Below are positions 6,661 through 13,727 of a DNA stretch of 42,481 nt, piece by piece. The stretch is from Aquincolibacterium sp041674705 (GTDB lineage: Bacteria; Omnitrophota; Omnitrophia; Omnitrophales; Aquincolibacteriaceae), in NCBI GenBank assembly GCA_041674705.1, contig JBAYVF010000015.1, positions 1-42,481 on the forward strand, in the 5' to 3' direction. The translations under genes and the position numbers were made by a program. How positions within the stretch are numbered: the stretch's first letter is position 1; every line of letters begins with the position of its first letter. The notes beneath the pieces were generated by a model. The model did not search any database and was not told the DNA's origin. It worked only from the letters and a program-made list of their open reading frames with translations.

Positions 6661-8027
6661 CAGCTCATCTCGCGCATCACGGTTTTGAGCTCGTTTTCCA
6701 CGATCGCCCGGATCTCATCAAGACGCTTTTGGGTCTGTGCCTCAAAACGCATCACAAGCACCGGTTGAGTATTGGAAGCGCGCACCAGCCCCCAGCCATC
6801 CGGAAATTGAACGCGAGCCCCGTCAATATCAACGACCTCGTATTTCTTTTTGAGGTCTGCAACGACCTTCGCGATCACCTTGAATTTGATCTCTTCGGGA
6901 AGTTCGAAACGGATCTCCGGGGTGTTCACCAACTGCGGCACATCGGCCAAAAGCGTCGAGAACGGCGCATTCGCCTTATCCGCGATCTCAAGAATCCGGC
7001 ACGCCGCATAAACCGCGTCATCAAAACCGAGCCAACGATCCTTGAAGAACATGTGCCCGCTCATCTCGCCGGCCATTTCGGCGCCTGTTTCTTTCATCTT
7101 GGCTTTGATCAATGAATGACCGGTCTTCCACATCAGGGGTTTGCCGCCGCGCTTGGCGATATCATCATAGATCTGCTTGGAGCTTTTCACATCTCCGATG
7201 ATGACCGCGCCAGGTTTGCGCGTCAGGATCTCGCGGGCGTACAGCAAAAGAAGCTTGTCGCCAAAAATGATCTGGCCTTTTTCATCCACCACACCGATAC
7301 GATCCGCGTCGCCGTCAAAGGCAATGCCGATATCCGCTTTAAGTTCGACCACTTTTTTTTGGAGGTCTTTTAAATTTCCCGGCACGGAAGGATCCGCCTG
7401 ATGATCCGGCATTTTCGGGTCAAGATTTTCAAAAAGAACGGTGACATCATGCCCAAGGCGGCGGATGAGCGCCGGCGCCGTAAGCCCGCCCATACCGTGG
7501 CCGGTATCCAAAACTACTTTCAGCTTTTTAGTGAACTTGAAATCTTTCGCGATGAAATCCTCATAAGTTTTGAGGACCTCGGCATGATCCGGCCGTTCCA
7601 CCTTGCCGGAGCCCGAAACAAAATCATTTTTGTCGATGATGGTCTTCAGGTTCTGGATCTCTTTTCCATAGAAAGACCGGGTGGCATGCTGGAATTTGAA
7701 ACCATTTTCATCCGGAGGATTGTGAGAACCCGTTACCGAGATCCCGGCATCGAGTTTTTTGTTCGCGACATAGAAATAAAGAAGCGGGGTAGGCGCCAAT
7801 CCGATATCGATCACAGTAAGACCGCAGCTTTGAAGTCCGTTGGAAAGACCGCGGAAAAGCATTTCCCAGCTCCAGCGATGGTCATGAGCGATGGCGATGG
7901 TCTTTTTTCCTTCGCGCGCAAGAACAGAGCCAAACGCCTTGCCGATCGCGAGCGCAACCTCCTCGGTGAGTTCTTTACCGGCAATACCGCGAATATCGTA
8001 TTCTCTAAAAATATGGGATGGGATCAT
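6660..8027 (-). CDS. manB: Phosphomannomutase/phosphoglucomutase
   Basis: This 455-residue alpha-D-phosphohexomutase interconverts hexose 6- and 1-phosphates; with manC next to it, mannose-6-P to mannose-1-P is the probable direction. The N-terminal signature is FREYDIRGIAG. The phosphoserine loop is SVTGSHNPPDENGFK at about residues 97-111, the Mg-binding loop is AFDGDADRIGVVD at about 242-254, and the sugar-binding loop is GEMSGHMFF at about 320-328. I chose ATG 8027 (MIPSHIFREYD) because it fits the family. The longer frame would add a tail encoded by the heptamer repeat and the tRNA-derived region. No ribosome site is evident: the repeat at 8036-8102 lies directly upstream. Confidence 0.93.
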   Translation of the reverse strand: MIPSHIFREYDIRGIAGKELTEEVALAIGKAFGSVLAREGKKTIAIAHDHRWSWEMLFRGLSNGLQSCGLTVIDIGLAPTPLLYFYVANKKLDAGISVTGSHNPPDENGFKFQHATRSFYGKEIQNLKTIIDKNDFVSGSGKVERPDHAEVLKTYEDFIAKDFKFTKKLKVVLDTGHGMGGLTAPALIRRLGHDVTVLFENLDPKMPDHQADPSVPGNLKDLQKKVVELKADIGIAFDGDADRIGVVDEKGQIIFGDKLLLLYAREILTRKPGAVIIGDVKSSKQIYDDIAKRGGKPLMWKTGHSLIKAKMKETGAEMAGEMSGHMFFKDRWLGFDDAVYAACRILEIADKANAPFSTLLADVPQLVNTPEIRFELPEEIKFKVIAKVVADLKKKYEVVDIDGARVQFPDGWGLVRASNTQPVLVMRFEAQTQKRLDEIRAIVENELKTVMREMS

Positions 8028-8035
8028 AGTTTTGG

Positions 8036-8102
8036 GTACGGTGTAAGGCGTAACGCGTACGGCGCAACGCGGCTCCGTACGCCGTACTCCGTACGTCGTA
8101 CG
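8036..8102. repeat. Heptamer-armed inverted repeat, copy A
   Basis: The left arm consists of consecutive 7-base units (GTACGGT, GTAAGGC, GTAACGC, GTACGGC, GCAACGC). The right arm, read on the opposite strand, is again 7-base units (CGTACGA, CGTACGG, AGTACGG, CGTACGG). The arms can pair through GCGTACGG/CCGTACGC. It sits 8 bases upstream of the manB start codon, where a ribosome site would normally be. Confidence 0.7.
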
Positions 8103-8110
8103 AAAATTGG

Positions 8111-8128
8111 TGCGAGCGAGAGGACTTG
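8111..8128 (-). repeat. Displaced copy of the tRNA-Leu 3' end
   Basis: These 18 bases are identical to the 3' terminal 18 bases of the tRNA-Leu at 8292-8309. Read on the minus strand the copy is followed by CCA, whereas the intact gene lacks an encoded CCA. The T-loop upstream is not conserved, so it is only a tail fragment. It may be an attachment-site-like scar or what is left of a tandem tRNA copy. Confidence 0.7.
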
Positions 8129-8160
8129 GCGCCTTCCACTTCGTTACAGGTCGGCCACCC

Positions 8161-8292
8161 GCTCTTACAAACATGACATCCGTCATGTTTGTGGACAAGA
8201 GCTCCCTTCAAGCCCTCTCTATTTCAAGTGCGTTCGCCGTAGAGAGCTTTCCTTGAGCTCTCACGGCGACGCAATTGTTCAAAAAGAACAAT
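8161..8292 (-). other. Hairpin-rich spacer downstream of tRNA-Leu
   Basis: There are three strong inverted repeats in a row. At 8161-8202 a perfect 11-bp stem (ACAAACATGAC with GTCATGTTTGT, 4-base loop) lies inside an outer GCTCTT/AAGAGC stem. At 8231-8271 there is a stem of about 14 bp with one bulge and a 7-base loop. At 8274-8292 a 7-bp stem (ATTGTTC/GAACAAT) touches the tRNA 3' end. None has a downstream T-tract, so they may serve tRNA 3' processing or be relics of a mobile element. No convincing gene lies here. Confidence 0.55.
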
Positions 8293-8373
8293 GCGAGCGA
8301 GAGGACTTGAACCTCCATGCCTTGCGGCGTCACCCCCTCAAGGTGATGCGTCTGCCAATTTCGCCACGCTCGC
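8292..8373 (-). tRNA. tRNA-Leu (anticodon GAG)
   Basis: The minus strand folds as a class II tRNA of 82 nt. The acceptor GCGAGCG pairs with CGCTCGC, the D-arm region is TGGCGAAATTGGCAGACGC, the anticodon stem TCACC/GGTGA encloses a TTGAGGG loop with anticodon GAG, a long variable arm follows, and the T-arm GGAGG-TTCAAGT-CCTCT closes it. CCA is not encoded. A TATAAT -10 box (8378-8383) lies 4 bases upstream of the mature 5' end, overlapping the stop codon of the GIY-YIG gene. It decodes CUC/CUU leucine codons. Confidence 0.95.
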
Positions 8374-8378
8374 GTGAA

Positions 8379-8624
8379 TTATAACTTCAAAAACTTTCTG
8401 AGGAAAAGCCTTCCTTGCCCCGACTTAAAAAATTTCTCCCGCTTTCTAGCTTCTTCATAATCAGGATATTCTTCTGAAAACACAACCTTAAACGGTGCGC
8501 GTCCTCTAGTGGATTGAACACGGCCGCTATTATGCCTTTTTACTCGGTCTTCTAGATTTTCCGTTATCCCGATATAAAAGTTGCAATCCTTGTAGCTCTG
8601 CAACACATACACATAAATTATCAT
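8379..8624 (-). CDS. Small GIY-YIG endonuclease-domain protein
   Basis: This 81-residue protein is a single GIY-YIG domain. YVYVLQS with FYIGITENLEDRVKRHNSG carries the YVY...YIG motif, the catalytic Arg (R in DRVKRH) and the following His/Asn. The C-terminal EEARKREKFFKSGQGRLFL matches the UPF0213/YhbQ-like family, whose cellular role is poorly defined (DNA repair or mobility). It lies only 5 bases upstream of the tRNA-Leu and is bounded on its other side by a broken copy of the same tRNA, which hints at insertion or duplication at this locus. No ribosome site is obvious. Confidence 0.88.
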   Translation of the reverse strand: MIIYVYVLQSYKDCNFYIGITENLEDRVKRHNSGRVQSTRGRAPFKVVFSEEYPDYEEARKREKFFKSGQGRLFLRKFLKL

Positions 8625-8636
8625 AGCTTAAATTAC

Positions 8637-8740
8637 TGATGCGCCCGCCGGAGGCGGGTAAATCTGCCAACTTGCCCGCCACACATCTCGGCGGGCTTGC
8701 CCGCCATGCTTTTTGGCGGGTTTCACCACGCTCGCGTGAA
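8637..8740 (-). pseudogene. Broken tRNA-Leu 5' half interrupted by GCCCGCC/GGCGGG hairpins
   Basis: Three blocks match the tRNA-Leu gene in order: TGATGCG (8637-8643), TCTGCCAA (8663-8670) and a 20-base block at 8721-8740 with one mismatch that includes the acceptor 5' strand and the bases just upstream. Between the blocks sit three small palindromes of the form GCCCGCC-n-GGCGGG (8644-8658, 8674-8695 and 8699-8720). No anticodon or 3' half follows, so it cannot be a functional tRNA. Confidence 0.65.
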
Positions 8741-8760
8741 AAACAGAACTTCGTGAATCT

Positions 8761-9144
8761 TTACGAGGACTTCCCTGTGCGTTTCCGGACAGCTTTCAGC
8801 TTCGATTCCTTAACAACTTTGGCCTTGCGTTCTTTTTCAAGCACCGCTTCAACCTGTCCAAGCTCGGTATCAAGCTTTTTTAGCTCTTCAAACACCTTTT
8901 GGATCTCCGCGGCCGCAAGATCAAGCTTCTCCCCCTGCCTCACCGTCGTATGATAGACCTGACTGCCTAATTGAGAGAACGCCTTGGCCATCTGATGCTC
9001 CAGGGTCGCTTTCTGGATCAGAAGGCGTGTGACATGGGCCGCCTCCCCTGTTTTTTCCGCCACAACCTTGGCGTACTTTTTGACAACTTCGAAGGTCTCG
9101 TTAATGATCTTTTCCGACTTTGCGTAGAACTCTTTTTTATCCAT
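8761..9144 (-). CDS. Coiled-coil small protein, function unknown
   Basis: This 127-residue, strongly helical and charged protein has heptad-like leucine and valine spacing (for example KVFEELKKLDTELGQVEAVLEKE) and a basic C-terminal tail (KESKLKAVRKRTGKSS). There is no signal peptide or membrane segment. The ATG at 9144 has GAGGTGG upstream, while the ATG 12 bases further up overlaps that site. A plausible promoter lies at 9212-9239. It follows hydE on the same strand, separated by a heptamer repeat, and its own promoter suggests separate expression. I do not recognise the family; phasin-like proteins have similar composition, but there is no specific match. Confidence 0.65.
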   Translation of the reverse strand: MDKKEFYAKSEKIINETFEVVKKYAKVVAEKTGEAAHVTRLLIQKATLEHQMAKAFSQLGSQVYHTTVRQGEKLDLAAAEIQKVFEELKKLDTELGQVEAVLEKERKAKVVKESKLKAVRKRTGKSS

Positions 9145-9211
9145 GGTCCACCTCATTGGATTGCACTGGGCGGGTTCTCAAAACAGGCCTTTGTCGATCT
9201 GACGGCACTAT

Positions 9212-9239
9212 GTTCTATCATATTTTTTGAAGATATCAA
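9212..9239 (-). promoter_or_regulatory. Putative promoter of the coiled-coil gene
   Basis: On the minus strand, TTGATA (9234-9239) and TAGAAC (9212-9217) are spaced by 16 bases, about 70 bases ahead of the start codon at 9144. Confidence 0.4.
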
Positions 9240-9260
9240 GCGTAGAATACAGCAAAAATC

Positions 9261-9353
9261 GTAGGTCGTAGGTGGTAGGTAGTAAGTAGAAAGCCTCCCG
9301 TCCCAAGATACAAAAAAAATCTCACGACCTACTACATACTACCTACTACATAC
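9261..9353. repeat. Heptamer-armed inverted repeat, copy B
   Basis: The left arm reads in 7-base units GTAGGTC, GTAGGTG, GTAGGTA, GTAAGTA. The right arm (9324-9353), on the opposite strand, reads GTATGTA, GTAGGTA, GTATGTA, GTAGGTC. The right arm supplies the last codons and the TAG stop of hydE. Confidence 0.75.
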
Positions 9354-10380
9354 TTTTTTTCAAAGCATGCGGCGAATCGCCCCATTCGCCATAGCCGATC
9401 TCGGCACCCGCCGCTTCGATACGGCGCTCAAGACAGCTCTTGCACTGAAGAGCATTTTCGTCGAGGCAGGGCTTATTATCGTAGAGCCGATAAAACTTCC
9501 GATAATCCGTGGGCGTAATGTTCGGCATGATGATATTGGCACCCGCCTGAACCCCTTTTTCCCTTCCCTCAGGGTCAAGGGCCTGAAGAGCGGTCGCTGC
9601 CGCAATATTCACATTTTTAAGAATCAATCGTGTAAGAGCGATCATCACGAGCCCAAGTCGTAAGTTTTCCTCAGGATCATGATCCGCGGGAACAAGCGGC
9701 GTGTCGCCATGCGGAACATAAGGACCCATGCCCACCATATCGATATCTTCCTTTTTAAAGAACAGAATATCCTCGACAAGATTTTTATGGGTCTGGAATG
9801 GTAGCCCGATCATGACGCCTGTCCCGACCTGATAACCGATCTTCCGAAGCGTTCGGAGGCAATCTCGACGCGTTGAAAAGGAATGGTCTGCGGGATGCAG
9901 CTTTTTATAAAGCGCGGGAGAGCTCGTCTCGATCCTTAAAAGATAGCGATGAGCGCCCGCTTTGAACCATCGCTCATAAGTCTCTTGGGTCTGTTCGCCG
10001 AGCGACAACGTGATTCCAAGTTTCCCAGAGGTTGCGGCTTTGATCTTATGAAGAATATCTTCGACAAAACAAATATGAGTTTCGTCCTGGCGCTCGCCGG
10101 ATTGCAGGACGATCGACCCGTAGTCCATTTCCTGGGCCGCCCTCGCGCATTGCAGGATCTCGTCTTCTTCCATGGAAAAGCGGATCACGTTGGTATTGCT
10201 CTTCCGTATGCCGCAATAATAACAATCCTTCGCGCAGTAATTGCTGAATTCGATGAGACCACGGAAATAGACCTTGGTCCCAACATGCCGGACAGCACAG
10301 GCACGCGCTTCCCGGAAAAGCTCTTCGAGTTTCACGGGATCTTTTTCTCCCAACCACTTCAGCATATCGAAGGTATTCAT
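9346..10380 (-). CDS. hydE: [FeFe] hydrogenase H-cluster radical SAM maturase HydE
   Basis: This 344-residue radical SAM enzyme helps build the H-cluster (azadithiolate/dithiomethylamine bridge pathway). The SAM cluster motif CAKDCYYC is at residues 49-56. The HydE/PylB-type stretches YGSIVLQSGE and MIGLPFQT follow. I chose ATG 10380 (MNTFDMLKWLGE), which matches the normal family length. The longer GTG frame would add 24 residues encoded by the heptamer repeat at 10404-10482. The stop codon falls within the next repeat. It belongs with hydG and hydF upstream; together the three serve both hydrogenases in this window. Confidence 0.95.
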   Translation of the reverse strand: MNTFDMLKWLGEKDPVKLEELFREARACAVRHVGTKVYFRGLIEFSNYCAKDCYYCGIRKSNTNVIRFSMEEDEILQCARAAQEMDYGSIVLQSGERQDETHICFVEDILHKIKAATSGKLGITLSLGEQTQETYERWFKAGAHRYLLRIETSSPALYKKLHPADHSFSTRRDCLRTLRKIGYQVGTGVMIGLPFQTHKNLVEDILFFKKEDIDMVGMGPYVPHGDTPLVPADHDPEENLRLGLVMIALTRLILKNVNIAAATALQALDPEGREKGVQAGANIIMPNITPTDYRKFYRLYDNKPCLDENALQCKSCLERRIEAAGAEIGYGEWGDSPHALKKSM

Positions 10381-10403
10381 TGCTTTCGAAGATCCTCTTT
10401 TCT

Positions 10404-10482
10404 GGGACTCGGGGCTCGCACCTCGGGACTCGTTCTGGCTCTGCGTTTTCACGAGTCCCCAGTCCCGAGGAACTAGTCCCGC
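10404..10482. repeat. Heptamer-armed inverted repeat, copy C
   Basis: The left arm (10404-10432) has units GGGACTC, GGGGCTC, GCACCTC, GGGACTC. The right arm (10451-10482), on the opposite strand, has GGGACTA, GTTCCTC, GGGACTG, GGGACTC. It fills nearly the whole hydG-hydE gap. Confidence 0.75.
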
Positions 10483-10485
10483 TTT

Positions 10486-11970
10486 TTAAAGGAACAAATC
10501 CCGCTCGCCTTTCCGGACACGCTCAAGAAATTGATAAAAAACGGGGAATCCTTGCGGGTTTCTTGCCTTGATCTCTTGAAGCTCTTTTTCAAGCACCCGA
10601 AGACCGGCTTCGCGCGTTTCGGGAGTGGCAAAATCATCCAACCATTCCTGAAATGTCAACACGGCGTTCAATTTGCAAAATTTCCCCTCCTGGCCGCTCC
10701 GTAAAAGGTCCATAATGCATTTCCCGGTCCGGCCGCAACGATACCCGGCCGTGCAAAACGAGGTGATGTGTCCCATCTCTGCGAAATCCCGGACCAACTC
10801 ATCCAGACTTCGCGTGTCGCCCAGCATGAACTGCTGGCGCTCGGATTCCTGCGCCTTCCCCGATTCGCTATAACTCCCGATCCCGATCTTGGTGGAAGCG
10901 TCGGTCTGCGTGATCCCGAGAGCGATCGCATCGCGCCGCACCTGAGCCGTTTCCCGCGCCGTAATGATCATCCCCGTGTAAGGAATGGCAAGACGGATCA
11001 GCAGGATGATCTTCTTGAAATCCTCGTCGGATACCTTATAGGGAGAACGTTCGGCATATTCGGAGTTTAAGGCCGGTTCCATGCGAGGAAAAGACACCGT
11101 GTGGGGTCCAATCCCCATTTTGGCTTCAAGGTGCATCGCATGATAGAGAAGCGCCATCACCTCAAAACGCCAGTCATAAAGCCCGAACAAGACCCCGACC
11201 CCTACATCATCAACCCCCGCTTCCATTGCGCGGTGCATGGCATAAAGCCGCCACCGATAGTCGGATTTGAGCGTCCCCTTCGGATGAAGCTTTGCGTAAG
11301 TCTCGTGGTGATAGGTTTCCTGGAAAACCTGATAGGTTCCAAGCCCGCCGTCCCGGAGACGCGTGAGTTCTTCGATCGACATCGGCGCGGCGTTCACATT
11401 GATCCGGCGGATATTGCCGTAGCCATGTTTCGTAGGCGTTTTCACCGCATAAATCGTTTTCATACTCTCAAGGATATAATCGATCCCGGTCAGGGGATGC
11501 TCTCCGTAGACCGCAATAATACGCTTGTGGCCGATCTTTCCGGTCAGAATCTCTGTTTCCTTACGGATTTCATCCGTCGAAAGAACCCGGCGCTTAGCGG
11601 TCAAGTTCTCGTGCTTGAATCCGCAATAGGCGCAATTATTGACGCAATAATTTCCCATATAAAGCGGCGCAAAAGTCACGATACGGTTGTCGTAGACTTT
11701 TTTCTTGATCTGGAAAGCTGTCGCTTGCATTTCCCGGAGCATGTCGGGATCCTGAACGCGGATGAGCGTCGCGAGCTCATCCGGCGTAAGCGTTTGAACG
11801 GCCAGTGAGCGCGCGAGGATAGCACGCACGGTTTTGGCGTCAGGCTCCGCCGCCGTCTCGATCTTTTTCCAAATGGAGGCGTCATCAATAAAATCACGCC
11901 CCTGATCGAGATAACGGTCGATCTGGTCCTGCTTGATGCGCTCGGCGATCCAGGCGGTTTCAGTTGTCAC
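10486..11970 (-). CDS. hydG: [FeFe] hydrogenase H-cluster maturase HydG (tyrosine lyase)
   Basis: This 494-residue radical SAM enzyme cleaves tyrosine to supply the CO and cyanide ligands of the H-cluster. The SAM cluster motif CVNNCAYC is at residues 109-116. The C-terminal auxiliary-cluster region contains CTAGYRCGRTGKC. Length and motif order agree with HydG and distinguish it from ThiH. The start is a GTG that overlaps the hydF stop by four bases (GTGA), indicating translational coupling. The gene ends 3 bases before the heptamer repeat that separates it from hydE. Confidence 0.95.
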   Translation of the reverse strand: MTTETAWIAERIKQDQIDRYLDQGRDFIDDASIWKKIETAAEPDAKTVRAILARSLAVQTLTPDELATLIRVQDPDMLREMQATAFQIKKKVYDNRIVTFAPLYMGNYCVNNCAYCGFKHENLTAKRRVLSTDEIRKETEILTGKIGHKRIIAVYGEHPLTGIDYILESMKTIYAVKTPTKHGYGNIRRINVNAAPMSIEELTRLRDGGLGTYQVFQETYHHETYAKLHPKGTLKSDYRWRLYAMHRAMEAGVDDVGVGVLFGLYDWRFEVMALLYHAMHLEAKMGIGPHTVSFPRMEPALNSEYAERSPYKVSDEDFKKIILLIRLAIPYTGMIITARETAQVRRDAIALGITQTDASTKIGIGSYSESGKAQESERQQFMLGDTRSLDELVRDFAEMGHITSFCTAGYRCGRTGKCIMDLLRSGQEGKFCKLNAVLTFQEWLDDFATPETREAGLRVLEKELQEIKARNPQGFPVFYQFLERVRKGERDLFL

Positions 11971-13229
11971 GATAGGGCTTCCTTGGTTTTCATTTTACTA
12001 TCTTGAAAAGCGGCAAGCGCGTCAGGGAAAGGTTCGATCACTCTCTCGAGAACCTTTTGGAGATAGGAAATGCAGAGCCCGTAATTGGTGATGGGAACAC
12101 CTTCCCGCTTCGCGCGCTGGATCCTCGCAAGCGTCTCCCGCCGCGTTAACATGCAGGACCCGCACTGGATGATTAGTTTATAATCCTTGAGATCGTCCGG
12201 AAAATCGCGCCCCGCGCAGACGGCGATCTCGATCTCATGCCCGAGATACTTCTGGATCCACTTCGGGATCTTGATACGGCCGATATCTCCGTCAATGGCA
12301 TGATGGCTGCAGGATTCGGAGATCAGGATCTTGTCGCCTTTTTTAAGGCGATCGATCGCAAGCGCCCCTTTTGTCATTTCCACAATATCGCCTTTGAGAC
12401 GCGACAAAAGGATCGAAAAGGTCGTGCATTTCACACCCGCAGGCGTTTCGGCGACCATCCGGTCCACGACTTGAGAATCACAAACGACCAGGTCCGGAGA
12501 CGATTTTAATTTCGATAAAGCCGCTTTATATTCGCTTTCTTTTACGACAAGCGTCATTGAATCGTGATCCAGGGCATCACGGATCGCCTGCACCTGGGGC
12601 AGGATAATTCTTCCTTTTGGAGCTTCAAAATCGATCGGGATGATCAAGATCGCGAGGCCGCCTTTCGGCATGATATCCCCCAGCATCGCAGGCGCGGTCA
12701 AAAAATCCTCGGGGCAAACCTCCAGCAGGAATTGTTTCAGGAGATTGACGGAACCATCGCGATTGGCGCGATCCGTGCTTGCGCAAACCAGAATCCGGGA
12801 AGTCTTTTGTTTCAATTCTTCAAGAAAAGAGTCGGAAGGGGCTTTCAGATCGCTCTTATTCACCACAAGAACAAGCGGACTTTTCCGAAGTGTCGTTTCG
12901 CGAACCACTTCCTCCTCAAATTCGGTCCACTCATCCGCTTCAAGGATCAGGACCGAGACATCGGACCGATCGAAAATCTTCCGGGTCCGTTCGATCCGTT
13001 TGGGGCCCAGCACGGACCCGTCATCCATCCCCCCTGTATCAAGAAAGACCACCGGCCCCACAGGCAAAAGCTCCATGACCTTTTCGACCACATCGGTCGT
13101 CGTCCCCGGCACAGGCGAAGTGATCGACACGTCCTGGCCCGCTACCATATTGAGAAAACTCGACTTCCCGACGTTGGTCCGGCCAAAGATCCCGATCTGA
13201 AGCCTCAAACTCTTAGGTGTGTTTTGCAT
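11967..13229 (-). CDS. hydF: [FeFe] hydrogenase maturation GTPase HydF
   Basis: This 420-residue GTPase scaffold assembles the 2Fe precursor and transfers it to HydA. The P-loop GRTNVGKS is at residues 16-23, followed by the TSPVPGTTTD switch and DTGGMDD. NKSD completes the G domain. The C-terminal cluster-binding cysteines are C307 (CSHHA), C356 and C359 (CGSC). ATG 13229 has a good ribosome site (AAAAGGA, 5 bases upstream). The longer frame would add 21 residues from the heptamer repeat at 13248-13323 and is rejected. It is coupled to hydG by overlap. Confidence 0.95.
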   Translation of the reverse strand: MQNTPKSLRLQIGIFGRTNVGKSSFLNMVAGQDVSITSPVPGTTTDVVEKVMELLPVGPVVFLDTGGMDDGSVLGPKRIERTRKIFDRSDVSVLILEADEWTEFEEEVVRETTLRKSPLVLVVNKSDLKAPSDSFLEELKQKTSRILVCASTDRANRDGSVNLLKQFLLEVCPEDFLTAPAMLGDIMPKGGLAILIIPIDFEAPKGRIILPQVQAIRDALDHDSMTLVVKESEYKAALSKLKSSPDLVVCDSQVVDRMVAETPAGVKCTTFSILLSRLKGDIVEMTKGALAIDRLKKGDKILISESCSHHAIDGDIGRIKIPKWIQKYLGHEIEIAVCAGRDFPDDLKDYKLIIQCGSCMLTRRETLARIQRAKREGVPITNYGLCISYLQKVLERVIEPFPDALAAFQDSKMKTKEALS

Positions 13230-13247
13230 AAATTCCTTTTGAGAAAG

Positions 13248-13323
13248 TTCGGAGTCGTGAGTCTGGAGTTCGGAGTAAAAACTCTTTTTCAAAACTCCGA
13301 ACTCATAGCTCCAAACTCATGAC
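13248..13323. repeat. Heptamer-armed inverted repeat, copy D
   Basis: The left arm (13248-13276) contains units GGAGTCG, TGAGTCT, GGAGTTC, GGAGTAA. The right arm (13291-13323), on the opposite strand, contains TGAGTTT, GGAGCTA, TGAGTTC, GGAGTTT. It lies between the TM1266-like gene and hydF, and its right arm includes the stop codon of the former. Confidence 0.75.
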
Positions 13324-13568
13324 TGTTTAGTCAACGCGGATTTCACGGAAACGCCGTCAAGCGCACCCAGTTTCCCGGTAAGCGATCCCAACTGGTCGGT
13401 CGTCGCATCGACGATCAGCGTGATCACGGAACACTTTCGCTCCCGGTAAGGAAGCCCAACACGCGCGACAATAATGTCCCCGTATTCAGAAAGAAGATCG
13501 TTCACCTGATGCGCAGCTTTTTTCCGGTCTTCCACAATGATCCCGATAAATCCAAGCCTTTTATCCAT
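13317..13568 (-). CDS. TM1266-type iron-only hydrogenase system putative regulator
   Basis: This is an 83-residue ACT/NikR-C-like small protein. RLGFIGIIVEDRKKAAHQVN at the N-terminus and YGDIIVARVGLPYRER match the TM1266 family, which is found almost only next to [FeFe] hydrogenase maturation genes and is annotated as a putative regulator. No DNA-binding domain is present, so a ligand-sensing or protein-binding role is more probable than direct DNA binding. A strong ribosome site (GAGGAGG) precedes the ATG. It is first in the hydFGE cluster and lies just behind an intrinsic terminator. Confidence 0.88.
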   Translation of the reverse strand: MDKRLGFIGIIVEDRKKAAHQVNDLLSEYGDIIVARVGLPYRERKCSVITLIVDATTDQLGSLTGKLGALDGVSVKSALTKQS

Positions 13569-13591
13569 AACAACCTCCTCAAGATTGGTTA

Positions 13592-13632
13592 TAAAAAAAA
13601 GAAATCCCAGCTCCTTTGGAAGAAGCTGGGAT
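13592..13632 (-). terminator. Intrinsic terminator or attenuator between hydA1 and the TM1266 gene
   Basis: On the minus strand, a 9-bp stem ATCCCAGCT/AGCTGGGAT with an 11-base loop is followed by TTCTTTTTTTT. It lies 24 bases before the TM1266-type start codon, so read-through would control the hydF-hydG-hydE genes. Confidence 0.8.
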
Positions 13633-13727
13633 AGAAAAACTTTCTCAAATTTTCTCTCCCTTAGCTTCAGGTCACTTACGCGACCCTCTCTTCAGGAACT
13701 CTTCGAATCTAAAATTTCAAATACTTG
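13633..13727 (-). other. Structured leader ahead of the terminator
   Basis: The 95 bases between the hydA1 stop and the terminator contain a GGTC/GACC hairpin with an 8-base loop and a CTGAAG motif present twice. I do not recognise a known riboswitch. Together with the terminator it could form an attenuator, but it could equally be the 3' untranslated region of hydA1. Confidence 0.3.

Noticed and set aside
8028..8211. Small minus-strand gene or N-terminal extension of manB in the repeat region
   Set aside because: The predicted peptide is encoded by the heptamer repeat and the tRNA-derived fragment and has no ribosome site; manB homology begins at 8027.
8161..8271. Intrinsic terminator of tRNA-Leu
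   Set aside because: The hairpins are strong, but neither strand has the required T-tract after the stem.
9261..9353. CRISPR-like short repeats
   Set aside because: The units are 7 bases long, contiguous and degenerate with an inverted partner arm; there are no spacers and no cas genes.
10381..10452. Longer HydE starting at GTG 10452
   Set aside because: The extra 24 residues are encoded by the heptamer repeat, and the family length agrees with ATG 10380.
13230..13292. Longer HydF starting at 13292
   Set aside because: The extra residues come from the heptamer repeat, while ATG 13229 has a good ribosome site and the normal N-terminus.
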